DNA of 47,309 nt from an uncultured Collinsella sp. (GCA_902493145.1 CABUOA010000017.1:1-47309), one strand, 5' to 3'; counted from the stretch's first letter, positions 17,411 to 24,985 are shown. Made by a program: numbers and translations. The notes: a model not told the origin generated them from the letters alone.

Positions 17411-17731
17411 CTATCGCCTCATAAACACAAACCTAACGAGCCGCACGAACGACAAAGAGGCCAAGCTGAACAGAAGTAGAACCAAAACTTCAAAAACGCT
17501 GGTATTCCAATCGCGTACCCAGCCCTCTACCGCCCACAAGAAAAACAGCAGCCCCATCCATAACGTCACAGAAGAAATCAGCTTTGCGTAGGGGCGTATA
17601 TCAATCTCGCTCTCCCTTTTTGTGACATCATATCCAGCAATTGAGCAGAGCCATCTTCCTCTTCGGTATTGGATTGAAAGGACAATCAAGGCAATCGAAG
17701 TCATCAAGCAAACAGCATCCTCTGTTTCCAT
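17411..17731 (-). CDS. Small membrane protein, DUF3784-like
   Basis: 106 residues with three predicted membrane helices (residues ~8-22, 53-72 and 82-98). After the first helix comes a basic motif RRGRWLCSIAGYDV, which resembles the GKGWxLIAGYN motif of the DUF3784 family, common in Firmicutes and Actinobacteria with no known function. Start at 17731 because GGAAA lies just upstream; an ATG at 17752 is the alternative. It lies in a lower-G+C islet with an IS30 remnant and may have been acquired. Confidence 0.6.
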   Translation of the reverse strand: METEDAVCLMTSIALIVLSIQYRRGRWLCSIAGYDVTKRESEIDIRPYAKLISSVTLWMGLLFFLWAVEGWVRDWNTSVFEVLVLLLFSLASLSFVRLVRFVFMRR

Positions 17732-17851
17732 AGAGTTTCCTTTGCTTTCCATCCTAGTTACGCATTCACAATCGAATCAAACCAAGTATGAATTACTCGA
17801 TAGCAACCGCCTTAGTATAAACCATAGCCGCCGCAGCAGCCCGCCTTCTAA

Positions 17852-17962
17852 GACCTCAGAGTTCGCCATCGAAGGCGACCTGCCCAGACTCCTCACAATC
17901 GGCTTGCATGAGGCCCCGAGCTCCAACATACTCTGGACCGTGTCCCTCTCGTACCTGGTGAG
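17852..17962 (-). pseudogene. IS30-family transposase remnant (N-terminal DNA-binding part only)
   Basis: On the minus strand this stretch reads SLTRYERDTVQSMLELG, then SCKPIVRSLGRSPSMANSEV. It is the pattern of the IS30 N-terminal helix-turn-helix (LTxxER..I...L..G.S...IA..LGRSPSTISRE). No DDE catalytic domain follows and no plausible start precedes it, so it is a fragment of a lost element. Confidence 0.65.
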
Positions 17963-17979
17963 CGAGCCCGCCGTTGGCC

Positions 17980-18005
17980 CTCGGGGCCGGCTTCCCGGCC
18001 CCGAG
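17980..18005. repeat. Perfect 11-bp G+C hairpin next to the IS30 remnant
   Basis: CTCGGGGCCGG (17980-17990), loop CTTC, CCGGCCCCGAG (17995-18005). No T-run. Possibly left over from the decayed element. Confidence 0.55.
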
Positions 18006-18035
18006 AAACACTCGGATGAAGCTACCGATCGAGAC

Positions 18036-18049
18036 GGGGCGCATGATGG
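18036..18049 (+). repeat. 14-bp direct repeat, right copy
   Basis: GGGGCGCATGATGG, identical to 17133-17146. Confidence 0.7.
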
Positions 18050-18135
18050 GCGGTCGCTGGAATCGCGCCCCACGCCATCTGCCCGCTCGTGCGATAATCC
18101 TCCGCAGAAGTCACCGACAGCAGAGGGAGTTTGTG

Positions 18136-18759
18136 ATGAAGGTTCTTTTGGTCAATGGCAGCCCCAAGGCAAACGGCAACACCGACCGCGCACTCGCCGA
18201 GATTGCCGAGCAGCTCAACGCAGAGGGCATTGAGACGCAGGTGTTTCAGCTGGGCGCCAAGCCCATCCGCGATTGCATCGGGTGCGGCCAGTGCGGCAAG
18301 CTCGATTGCCGCTGCACCTTTGACGACGATATGGTCAACGAGCTGATTGCCGCTGCCGAGCAGGCAGACGGCTTTGTCTTTGGTTCGCCCGTCTACTACG
18401 CGCATCCCAGCGGACGCATCCTCTCTGCCCTCGACCGTGCATTCTATGCTGGCAGCAAGGCCTTTGCGCACAAGCCGGGCGCCGCTGTCGCCGTTGCCCG
18501 TCGCGGTGGCACGTCGACCACCTTCGATGTGCTCAACAAATACTTCACCATCAACCAGATGCCCGTGGTGGCATCCACCTACTGGAACAACGTCTTTGGC
18601 GCCATGCCGGGCGAGGCCGCCCAGGACGCCGAAGGCCTTGCCACCATGCGAAACATCGGCAAAAACATGGCCTGGCTCCTACGTTGCATCGAGGCGGGAA
18701 AGGCCGCCGGCATCGAAGCCCCCCAGGCCGATCGCGCTAGGACCAACTTTATTCGGTAG
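18136..18759 (+). CDS. NAD(P)H-dependent FMN reductase-like flavoprotein
   Basis: 207 residues, flavodoxin-like fold. VNGSPKANGNTDRAL (residues 5-19) is the FMN phosphate loop, and GSPVYYAHPSG the second flavin contact. The cysteine cluster DCIGCGQCGKLDCRC (~residues 49-63) is typical of iron-sulfur flavoprotein-type reductases of anaerobes. It probably reduces a soluble substrate or metal with NAD(P)H. GGAG lies before the ATG at 18136. Followed 17 bp later by the ArsC-like gene; the two are likely cotranscribed. Confidence 0.82.
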   Translation: MKVLLVNGSPKANGNTDRALAEIAEQLNAEGIETQVFQLGAKPIRDCIGCGQCGKLDCRCTFDDDMVNELIAAAEQADGFVFGSPVYYAHPSGRILSALDRAFYAGSKAFAHKPGAAVAVARRGGTSTTFDVLNKYFTINQMPVVASTYWNNVFGAMPGEAAQDAEGLATMRNIGKNMAWLLRCIEAGKAAGIEAPQADRARTNFIR

Positions 18760-18776
18760 AACGGCGGAACATAAAT

Positions 18777-19118
18777 ATGAACGTGCAAATCTTCGGCACC
18801 AAAAAGTCCTTCGATACCAAGAAGGCCCAGCGCTATTTTAAGGAGCGCCGCATTAAGGTGCAGTTTATCGACCTTAAGGAAAAGGAGATGAGCAAGGGCG
18901 AGCTCACGAGCGTGATGCAGGCGGTCGGCGGCATCGACAAGCTGCTCAACCCCAAAGCCAAGGACGAGGAGACGCTCGCACTCATCCAGCACCTCACCCC
19001 CAGCCAGCGCTTTGATAAGCTGCTCGAGAACCAGCAGGTTCTGGCCGAGCCCATCGTGCGCAACGGCAAGAAGGCCACCGTCGGTTATTGCCCCGATGTG
19101 TGGGGAGCCTGGGAGTAG
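18777..19118 (+). CDS. ArsC/Spx-like thioredoxin-fold protein lacking the catalytic cysteine
   Basis: 113 residues, PF03960 length and pattern: N-terminal strand MNVQIFGTKKSFDTKKAQRY, middle KLLNPKAK, and C-terminal RFDKLLENQQVLAEPIVRNGKKATVGY. In active ArsC or YffB proteins the N-terminal loop reads like NCDTxKKA with a nucleophilic Cys. Here it reads KKSFDTKKA, so the Cys is a Ser and the only Cys left is far away (near residue 105). Arsenate reduction is therefore unlikely; a regulatory or binding role, as for Spx, is possible. Likely in an operon with the flavoprotein gene. Confidence 0.78.
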   Translation: MNVQIFGTKKSFDTKKAQRYFKERRIKVQFIDLKEKEMSKGELTSVMQAVGGIDKLLNPKAKDEETLALIQHLTPSQRFDKLLENQQVLAEPIVRNGKKATVGYCPDVWGAWE

Positions 19119-19204
19119 CCTGTGTTATTTGCCGGCGCGTGGGTATAAGAGCAGGCGTTTGGCATAAGATTTAACTGTAAGCCATGTCTAACAAAGGAGG
19201 GCAC

Positions 19205-20335
19205 ATGCCCAACAGACCCGTGAAGATCATCATGCTTACCGGATACCTCGGTGCCGGCAAGACCACGCTGCTCAACCACATCCTCGCTAACGACGGCGGC
19301 ATCCGCGCCGCCGTGATCGTCAACGATATCGGCGAGATCAACGTCGACGCCAGCCTTATCGCCGACGGCGGCCTTTCCGAGACCGACGACCTCATCCCGC
19401 TCACCAACGGCTGCATCTGCTGCACGCTTTCGGACGATCTGGCCAACCAGCTGCAGGGCATCGCCGATTCGGGCAAGTTCGACTACATCATCATCGAGGC
19501 CTCGGGTATTTGCGAGCCCATCCCCATCGCCTACACCATCTCGAGCTTCTGCGACGAGGCCAAGGTGGGCGGCGAGCCCAAGCTCGCGCTCGACAACATC
19601 GTGGCCGTGGTCGACTGCGCCCGCATGTACGACGAGTTCAACGGCGGTCGCGACCTGCTCGCCGAGGATATCGACGAGGACGACATCGAGAGCCTGCTCA
19701 TCCAGCAGATCGAGTTTTGCTCCACGCTGATCCTCAACAAGACCGATACCGTCACGCCCGAGCAGATTGCCGAGCTCAAGGCCATCGTGCGTAGCCTGCA
19801 GAAGGACGCCGTGATTGTCGAGGCCCAAAACGGCGAGGTCCCCATGGAGGAGCTGCTCGACACCGGCCGCTTCGACTTTATGCGCGCCTACAACTCCGCC
19901 GCTTGGATCGAGGCCATGGAGCATCCCGAGGAGCACGACGACCCCGAGGTGCTCGAGTACGACATCGAGACCTTTGTGTACTCGCGCCGCAAGCCGTTTG
20001 ACCTGCAGAAGTTCACCGATTTTGTTGAGCAGGAGTGGCCCGACGAAGTCATTCGCGTCAAGGGTCCGCTGTGGCAGACCGGCGATCCGGACATGTGCTA
20101 CATGTTTGAGCAGGCCGGCCACCAGATGCGCCTGATGGAAAACGGCCTGTTTGTCGATTCTGCGCCCGAGGGCGAGAAGCAGAAGATTATCGACGAGAAC
20201 CCCGAAATCATGCAGATTTGGGACGACGAGACGGGCGACCGCATGACGAGCCTGTGCATCATCGGCCGTCACATGGACAAGGACGCGCTCATCACCGCCC
20301 TCGATGCCTGCCTGACCGACTGGCACCGCGCCTAG
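19205..20335 (+). CDS. CobW/YjiA-family metal-chaperone GTPase
   Basis: 376 residues. GTPase motifs: Walker A GYLGAGKT (13-20), DIGE switch, and NKTD base recognition. The metal site GCICC (69-73) is the hallmark CxCC of the COG0523 family, which delivers Zn or Co to client enzymes. The C-terminal CobW domain is recognisable from FVYSRRKPFD onward. Start at the ATG 19205 because AAGGAGG is five bases upstream; an ATG at 19184 lies before that site. No zinc-operon partner nearby, so the metal and client are unknown. Confidence 0.88.
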   Translation: MPNRPVKIIMLTGYLGAGKTTLLNHILANDGGIRAAVIVNDIGEINVDASLIADGGLSETDDLIPLTNGCICCTLSDDLANQLQGIADSGKFDYIIIEASGICEPIPIAYTISSFCDEAKVGGEPKLALDNIVAVVDCARMYDEFNGGRDLLAEDIDEDDIESLLIQQIEFCSTLILNKTDTVTPEQIAELKAIVRSLQKDAVIVEAQNGEVPMEELLDTGRFDFMRAYNSAAWIEAMEHPEEHDDPEVLEYDIETFVYSRRKPFDLQKFTDFVEQEWPDEVIRVKGPLWQTGDPDMCYMFEQAGHQMRLMENGLFVDSAPEGEKQKIIDENPEIMQIWDDETGDRMTSLCIIGRHMDKDALITALDACLTDWHRA

Positions 20336-20373
20336 GGTTATCGAAGCGGGTATTATCGCCCATGCAACCGCCA

Positions 20374-20410
20374 AACCACCACGAAGGTGACTGTCCCCTT
20401 CGTGGTGGTT
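20374..20410 (+). terminator. Rho-independent terminator after the CobW gene (family P4 palindrome)
   Basis: AACCACCACGAAGG pairs with CCTTCGTGGTGGTT (14 bp), followed by Ts. The loop and inner stem contain CTGTCCCC, the complement of the GGGGACAG core seen in the other dispersed palindromes. Confidence 0.85.
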
Positions 20411-20434
20411 TTTCGTTCTATGCCAAGGAGATTC

Positions 20435-21034
20435 ATGTTCAATATCGTGCTGTACGCGCCCGAGATTCCGGCCAATACGGGCAACATCGGCCGTACCTGC
20501 GTGGTCACCGGCGCCCGCCTGCACCTGGTGGAGCCGTTGGGCTTTTCGCTCGATGACAAGACGGTGCGCCGCGCCGGCCTGGGCTACTGGCAAAACTTGG
20601 ACGTGACCACCTATGCCGGCTGGGAGGATTTCCTTGCGCGCAACGGCCTCTCCCCCGCCGACGAGCGCCTGCATCTGCTGACCAAAAAGGCGCGCCGCGC
20701 CTATGCGCAAAGCACCTACCGCGATGGCGACTTTTTGGTCTTTGGCAGCGAGAGCTCGGGGATTCCCGAAGAGCTGCTCGCTGCGGCCCCTGAGCGCTGC
20801 GAGCGCATCCCGATGCTGCGCGATTGCGACTCACTCGATAACGCCGAGGCTTGGGAAGCCCACGAGGAATCGCTCGGACATACCGAAGACAGCCACGAGG
20901 CCATCCTTCAGCAGGATATCTGCGGCAATTTCGTCGACCCGGACGACTACCGCATCAGCGCCCTCAACCTCTCCAACAGCGCCGCCATCGTCCTCTACGA
21001 AGCCTTGCGCCAGACGGGCTTCCCCGGAATGTGA
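20435..21034 (+). CDS. trmL: tRNA (cytidine/uridine(34)-2'-O)-methyltransferase
   Basis: 199 residues, SPOUT class. NIVLYAPEIPANTGNIGRTC at the N-terminus, FGSESSGIPEELL and the knot motif LNLSNSAAIVLYEALRQ identify TrmL, which methylates the wobble ribose of tRNA-Leu. The protein is ~40 residues longer than the usual ~157. The extra length is an acidic, His-rich insert (~residues 131-175) directly before the SAM-binding knot helix. Start at the ATG 20435 with AAGGAG upstream. Its TGA stop lies inside the palindrome at 21030-21058. Confidence 0.88.
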   Translation: MFNIVLYAPEIPANTGNIGRTCVVTGARLHLVEPLGFSLDDKTVRRAGLGYWQNLDVTTYAGWEDFLARNGLSPADERLHLLTKKARRAYAQSTYRDGDFLVFGSESSGIPEELLAAAPERCERIPMLRDCDSLDNAEAWEAHEESLGHTEDSHEAILQQDICGNFVDPDDYRISALNLSNSAAIVLYEALRQTGFPGM

Positions 21035-21058
21035 CAAAGGGACAGTCCCTTTGTCACA
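21030..21058. repeat. 29-bp palindrome, family P1, copy 1
   Basis: TGTGACAAAGGGAC and its exact complement around a central A: 14-bp perfect arms. The trmL stop codon (21032-21034) is the TGA in its left arm. Identical copies at 24986 and 27536, a decayed one at 28756. It can act as a terminator hairpin for both converging genes. Confidence 0.9.
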
Positions 21059-21217
21059 TACTGCAACTACTGATTTAAATGGAATTAACCGTTTTTAAAC
21101 GCTTTTAACTAGAAGAAATGCCAGTTTATTACTAACTTTTACTGAGTTGCACCGTATGGGTTTATATGCTTCCATCCCGTAAAGGACAGGAATCCCGCAG
21201 CAAAAGGTCCCTACATA

Positions 21218-22279
21218 TCAGAATTCAACTTCAAATACAAACGACTGCCGGAGTTCTCGCTTAGCTTGGCTTGTCAGGCTCGAATTCGCCCTTATGTTCA
21301 GCTTGCTGCATGCCTCGTCGATAGCCATAGCAAGTGATACAGACATGGTCATGGTCGTTTCACTTTTCAATTCGACCCGATAGTTCTTCGCCTTGTTTTT
21401 ATCCTCTCCACCGCATCTCGTCTCGATTAACAAGAGAATATCTGAGTCATGGGCATACCAATGGAGCTCAGGGCGCTGTGGAACCATGTCACCCTCGAAT
21501 TCCTGTGTAAACAGAATTTTCTTCTCGTTTCTCGTTGAATCGCTCAAGGAACCGTCGATTCGAACCGAGCCTTTCTTTCCCGCCTTGGCATTTCCCTTAA
21601 CCTGGCGGCCTCGACGAGTTTCCTCGTACTCCGTCACCTCCAGCTTGCAGCGCTTCGCGCCAAGCATGAACGCGATCCGCCTCAACTCGGCCATCTTGTC
21701 TTGTTGCATGGTTGCGAAATAAGAGTCAAGGTCAACAAAGCGAGACCGATCAAAAGCATCTATGTAATATGTGGAATAAAGAGATGGTTTAGGATAGAAA
21801 GACAGCTCACTATCCCCGATTGCCTCGCGGTACAGATTGAAAATCTGCGTACCCTTAACAGTATCCAGCCAACCAATAGCATCCCTACAGACGTCGATGC
21901 CCCGGCGCTCGTTTCCGTCAACAATTCGAATCATGTTCGGCAAATGGAATGAAGGACTCTGATAGGTCTCTTTGGTTACCGGCCTGTATCTATTGAGCTG
22001 CTGCTGGTATGCCCAATCGTTGACCGCGTCACCGATATCCGCAGCAGCACCAGCCGCACCATCGGCCGCATCAGCAATAGCTGCCAAGGCGTCATCGGCC
22101 ATCGGAGTTGCAGCACGCATTGCACCATCGGCAACTTTCTGTACGATTGCAGCCGCGCCCGCCATCGCGCTTCCGGCGCCATCAACCAACCCGGCAGCGG
22201 CCTTACGGATATCAAAGCCCTGCTTATGTCGCGGCAGCCCCTCCCTTTCGGCAACAGCTAGATCGTCTTTATCCTCCAT
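21218..22279 (-). CDS. Protein of unknown function with Ala-rich N-terminal helices
   Basis: 353 residues. I do not recognise a family. Residues ~24-95 are Ala/Gly-rich (for example GAGSAMAGAAAIVQKVADG and DDALAAIADAADGAAGAAAD) and could form amphipathic helices. The remainder looks like a mixed alpha/beta domain, with a KYCKLEVTE-like strand region (KRCKLEVTEYEETRRGRQ), a basic segment around residue 225 and a C-terminal QSFVFEVEF strand. No signal peptide. AGGAGG lies before the ATG and overlaps the stop of the 43-codon gene, so the two are coupled. Codon use is AT-richer than outside the cassette. Confidence 0.7.
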   Translation of the reverse strand: MEDKDDLAVAEREGLPRHKQGFDIRKAAAGLVDGAGSAMAGAAAIVQKVADGAMRAATPMADDALAAIADAADGAAGAAADIGDAVNDWAYQQQLNRYRPVTKETYQSPSFHLPNMIRIVDGNERRGIDVCRDAIGWLDTVKGTQIFNLYREAIGDSELSFYPKPSLYSTYYIDAFDRSRFVDLDSYFATMQQDKMAELRRIAFMLGAKRCKLEVTEYEETRRGRQVKGNAKAGKKGSVRIDGSLSDSTRNEKKILFTQEFEGDMVPQRPELHWYAHDSDILLLIETRCGGEDKNKAKNYRVELKSETTMTMSVSLAMAIDEACSKLNIRANSSLTSQAKRELRQSFVFEVEF

Positions 22280-22288
22280 AGTGACCTC

Positions 22289-22420
22289 CTATTTCCGATA
22301 GTCGAAATCAACCGTATATTCATCGCCAAATGCCGAGTTGAAGGTAGTGTCGAGAAAGGTGGTGTAGTGCCCGATCAGAAGCGAGCCGGCCCCAGCGATC
22401 TGTTGCCGTTTATCCAACAT
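22289..22420 (-). CDS. 43-residue hypothetical protein in the low-G+C cassette
   Basis: An uninterrupted frame from the ATG at 22418-22420 to TAG at 22289-22291. It begins MLDKRQQIAGAGSLLIGHYT and ends DEYTVDFDYRK. AGGGGTGA lies five bases upstream of the ATG; the TAG overlaps the ribosome site of the 353-residue gene, and its start is 12 bp from the stop of the DUF4230 gene. This tight packing argues that it is real. Function unknown; it may partner the downstream protein. Confidence 0.65.
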   Translation of the reverse strand: MLDKRQQIAGAGSLLIGHYTTFLDTTFNSAFGDEYTVDFDYRK

Positions 22421-22431
22421 GCTATTCACCC

Positions 22432-23076
22432 CTACTCAAACGTAACGTCAACATTGACGTCATCGCCGCATAAGGCTTTGACCTGTTTTTCGATAAGGGC
22501 GCAGGCTCTATCATCAGATTCTTGGAGCATATTGCTTTCCTTGACCTTCTTGGTCTGCTCTTTCTTTGCCTGTTTCAATAACGTGTTTAGATCATCCGTG
22601 CTTACTTGATTCCAGTTAAGAAAGCCATTGTCCTCAACATATTTCTTAAGCGTATTGGGGTCTGTCGAGAACGAGGTGATCTCCGAGTGAGGCAGTATAA
22701 CCTTTACGCTCTTGACCTCTGAATTCTTATCGGCCATATTAGCCCGTACGATTGTAACCTTCATCTTATCGGCATCGATCCCGATGTCAGCTTTGCCGTC
22801 AATCGTTGCGACATATCGCTTAGACGTAAAGGGGTTTTCCCACCCAAGCGGATTGCCCGCCTCATCAATTGAAAGCAGCTGGGTGAAGTTGTACTCGTAC
22901 GTCACGAGCTTAACGACTGGCGTGATCTCCTCGCGAATCGAATCATCGCTGATCGTTGTAGGATTACGCGTCAATGACATCCAGATACCCCAGGCAACCG
23001 CTAGAACCGTAACAACGACTAACCCGCCAAAGGCAACCTTTTGCGGTATCGTTGTAAGAAATTTTGTTTTTGCCAT
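22432..23076 (-). CDS. Membrane-anchored DUF4230-like protein
   Basis: 214 residues. One N-terminal membrane helix (~residues 14-34, VAFGGLVVVTVLAVAWGIW) puts the rest outside the cell. The external part has LVTYEYNFTQLLSIDE, a VATIDGKADIGIDADKMKV strand pair and a late KKEQTKKVKES helix, which fits DUF4230 (PF14014), a family of unknown function. AGGTGAA precedes the ATG. It follows the lipoprotein gene after a hairpin and leads straight into the 43-codon gene. Confidence 0.72.
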   Translation of the reverse strand: MAKTKFLTTIPQKVAFGGLVVVTVLAVAWGIWMSLTRNPTTISDDSIREEITPVVKLVTYEYNFTQLLSIDEAGNPLGWENPFTSKRYVATIDGKADIGIDADKMKVTIVRANMADKNSEVKSVKVILPHSEITSFSTDPNTLKKYVEDNGFLNWNQVSTDDLNTLLKQAKKEQTKKVKESNMLQESDDRACALIEKQVKALCGDDVNVDVTFE

Positions 23077-23167
23077 CCTGTTTCACCTTTCCTTTATTGC
23101 CCCGACGTTCCCATCATCTTCCAGCGCGAGCATGATGGCACGAATCATTCCGTCAACGGCTCAATGC

Positions 23168-23202
23168 AAAGCGCGACCGTTCAAAGAAAACGGCCGCGCT
23201 TT
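23168..23202 (-). terminator. Hairpin between the lipoprotein and DUF4230 genes
   Basis: AAAGCGCG (23168-23175) and CGCGCTTT (23195-23202) with an inner CCGTT/AACGG pair. A likely terminator after the lipoprotein gene, though partial readthrough is possible. Confidence 0.6.
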
Positions 23203-23220
23203 CCTTTCAATTCCCGCGAA

Positions 23221-24033
23221 CTATTCCTTGACGCTGTAACCCGACACCGTCGGCGCAAGCCTCGAGGCGTCAACCTCGCTCATTACCTCAAACTTCACCT
23301 TCTCGCCAGGCGCCCAGGCAGATGTATCTGCGTAGCATTCTTCCGCCCTCACACCATCGGCATCGTAAAGGGCAACGTTTAGATAAACGTTTTCGAACGA
23401 TATGTCAGAGGTATTTTCGACGATTGCGGTGTACGTATAGAGACCGTAGCCATCATCACTTTTCTCAAAGTTCGCCGATGAGAGCAAACCGTTGATAACC
23501 TCATCGTTATGCGTCTTCTCCTCTACGGTCCTACCGTTCTTAATTAGCTCGTCAAACTCATCTTGATACTCGTCATCGACTGTTAAGTCATATCGATCAA
23601 CCAGTTTCTTAAGCTGTGCGGATCGTGCGTCGTAGGCCTTTTCCCATTCCTCGTAGTACTTAGGATCAGATTCCGCATACTTCTTGGTAACATCAAGCTG
23701 ATTGTCAAGCAGGTTGAGATAGGCGATGACATCTTCCTGCATCTTAGTGTCTTTAAAAGGCGCCTTTTTGAGTTCTTTGTCGTTATCGATCTCGGTTTTA
23801 ATTATCTCTTTTCGTACTTTATTCGAGCTTAGATCAGCATCTTCTCCAAGCGATTCGATATAATCCGACCGCTTTTGATAACCTCGAGCAATCACAGCCA
23901 TTGCACGGTCATCGGCATAATCAGGTTCATCGTTTTTCTTCTCAGACTGCGAACAGCCGCTCAGCAGAAGCGCCCCACAAAACACCATCGCAAATAGCGC
24001 GGTCACCAGAGCCATTCCATAACGCCTTTTCAT
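23221..24033 (-). CDS. Lipoprotein with C-terminal FxLYD-like domain
   Basis: 270 residues. Signal peptide with lipobox LLLSGCS: Cys ~26 is the lipidation site. The mid part is helical and charged (DYADDRAMAVIARGYQKRSD, then LLDNQLDVTKKY). The last ~80 residues carry TYTAIVENTSDISFENVYLN and VALYDADGV, the pattern of the FxLYD extracellular beta-sandwich. Start at 24033 because AAAGGAGG lies upstream. First gene of the cassette on this strand; probably a surface or envelope component acting with the DUF4230 protein. Confidence 0.75.
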   Translation of the reverse strand: MKRRYGMALVTALFAMVFCGALLLSGCSQSEKKNDEPDYADDRAMAVIARGYQKRSDYIESLGEDADLSSNKVRKEIIKTEIDNDKELKKAPFKDTKMQEDVIAYLNLLDNQLDVTKKYAESDPKYYEEWEKAYDARSAQLKKLVDRYDLTVDDEYQDEFDELIKNGRTVEEKTHNDEVINGLLSSANFEKSDDGYGLYTYTAIVENTSDISFENVYLNVALYDADGVRAEECYADTSAWAPGEKVKFEVMSEVDASRLAPTVSGYSVKE

Positions 24034-24068
24034 TTCGTCCTCCTTTAAATACAAAACACGATATCTAG

Positions 24069-24081
24069 CCCCTCGTCAAAA
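24069..24081 (+). repeat. 13-bp direct repeat, left copy
   Basis: CCCCTCGTCAAAA, identical to 24175-24187. The copies lie between the lipoprotein gene and the serine recombinase gene, 106 bp apart. Confidence 0.6.
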
Positions 24082-24174
24082 AGCAGACGAATTGGCAACG
24101 CGGTGGCACTATTTGGTTCAAGGGCGTGAACTGGATAAACATCGAGGGAAGGAGTGAGCTCTGCGGAATAAACT

Positions 24175-24187
24175 CCCCTCGTCAAAA
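24175..24187 (+). repeat. 13-bp direct repeat, right copy
   Basis: CCCCTCGTCAAAA, followed after TGT by CTAGC; the left copy is preceded by CTAG. Could be a recombination site of the adjacent recombinase or a trace of slippage. Confidence 0.6.
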
Positions 24188-24194
24188 TGTCTAG

Positions 24195-24830
24195 CTAAAG
24201 AGGACGAGCAGACGACAAACGATCAAAACTGGTCGCGTCCGCCCGTCTCCAACGATCGAACGTCGAGACGCTGACGTTCAAAAGCGCAGCAGCCTCTCGC
24301 CTCGTAACCTCACCCCCTTCGAATAATTTGATGACATCGCGATAGCTATCTGGGCGTTCGAATGCCGGCCTTCCAAATTTCACACCACGCAAACGCGCCA
24401 ACGCGATGCCCTCCGCCTGGCGTTGCTTGATGTTTTCGCGCTCTAGCTGCGCCACATAGCTCAAGATTTGAAGAACCAGATCCGCCATGAACGTTCCCGT
24501 GATGCCATCGGGCTGCTCGCGCGTATCGAGCAGCGGCATATCAAGCACTACGATGGCAGCGTTCCTATCCACCGTGATGCGTCGCCATTCGTCAAGGACT
24601 TCACGATAATTGCGACCCAAACGATCGATACTTTTGATCACGAGAACGTCACCCTCGCGCAGTCTGCGAAGAAGACGCTGGTACTGGGGACGTCTAAAGT
24701 CCTTACCGCTTGCCTTGTCAGCATAAATCTGGCTCTGTTGCACGGGAAACCTTCCCAGCGCGTCCAACTGGCGGTCCAGGTTCTGGTCCGCAGTAGAAAC
24801 ACGCGCATACCCAAAGATTCGATTGTCCAT
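24195..24830 (-). CDS. Small serine recombinase (resolvase/invertase family)
   Basis: 211 residues. The catalytic domain shows GYARVSTADQ (nucleophile Ser12), DRLGRNYREVL with the active-site Arg pair, and the long E helix QILSYVAQLERENIKQRQAEG. The C-terminal helix-turn-helix is TRREAAALLNVSVSTFDRW. The size matches resolvases and DNA invertases rather than large integrases. It could resolve, invert or excise flanking DNA; the 13-bp repeats beside it are possible sites. GGGG precedes the ATG. Confidence 0.9.
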   Translation of the reverse strand: MDNRIFGYARVSTADQNLDRQLDALGRFPVQQSQIYADKASGKDFRRPQYQRLLRRLREGDVLVIKSIDRLGRNYREVLDEWRRITVDRNAAIVVLDMPLLDTREQPDGITGTFMADLVLQILSYVAQLERENIKQRQAEGIALARLRGVKFGRPAFERPDSYRDVIKLFEGGEVTRREAAALLNVSVSTFDRWRRADATSFDRLSSARPL

Positions 24831-24985
24831 AATTGCCCCTATCGGCTACCTCTTGGCAGCATCAGCTCAAACGAGAGCCCACTCACTATAGGGCGTGCAA
24901 ATTTCGCGAATGGGTTGAGGTCATTTTGGCCCTCAGACACAAGCTATTCAAGCGCCATGTCGGCAATATGCAGGCTTTCCCAGCA

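Noticed and set aside
20387..20434. Upstream start for trmL
   Set aside because: It lies in the CobW terminator; the ATG at 20435 has a proper ribosome site and matches the family N-terminus.
19085..20710. 541-codon antisense frame over the CobW and trmL genes
   Set aside because: The product is a His/Val/Leu-rich shadow of real GC3-biased genes; both sense frames have clear families.
24881..24895. Fifteen bases identical to part of a phage T7 promoter (ACTCACTATAGGGCG)
   Set aside because: The upstream TAATACG is missing and the flanks read as native sequence, so I take it as chance rather than a promoter or vector contamination.
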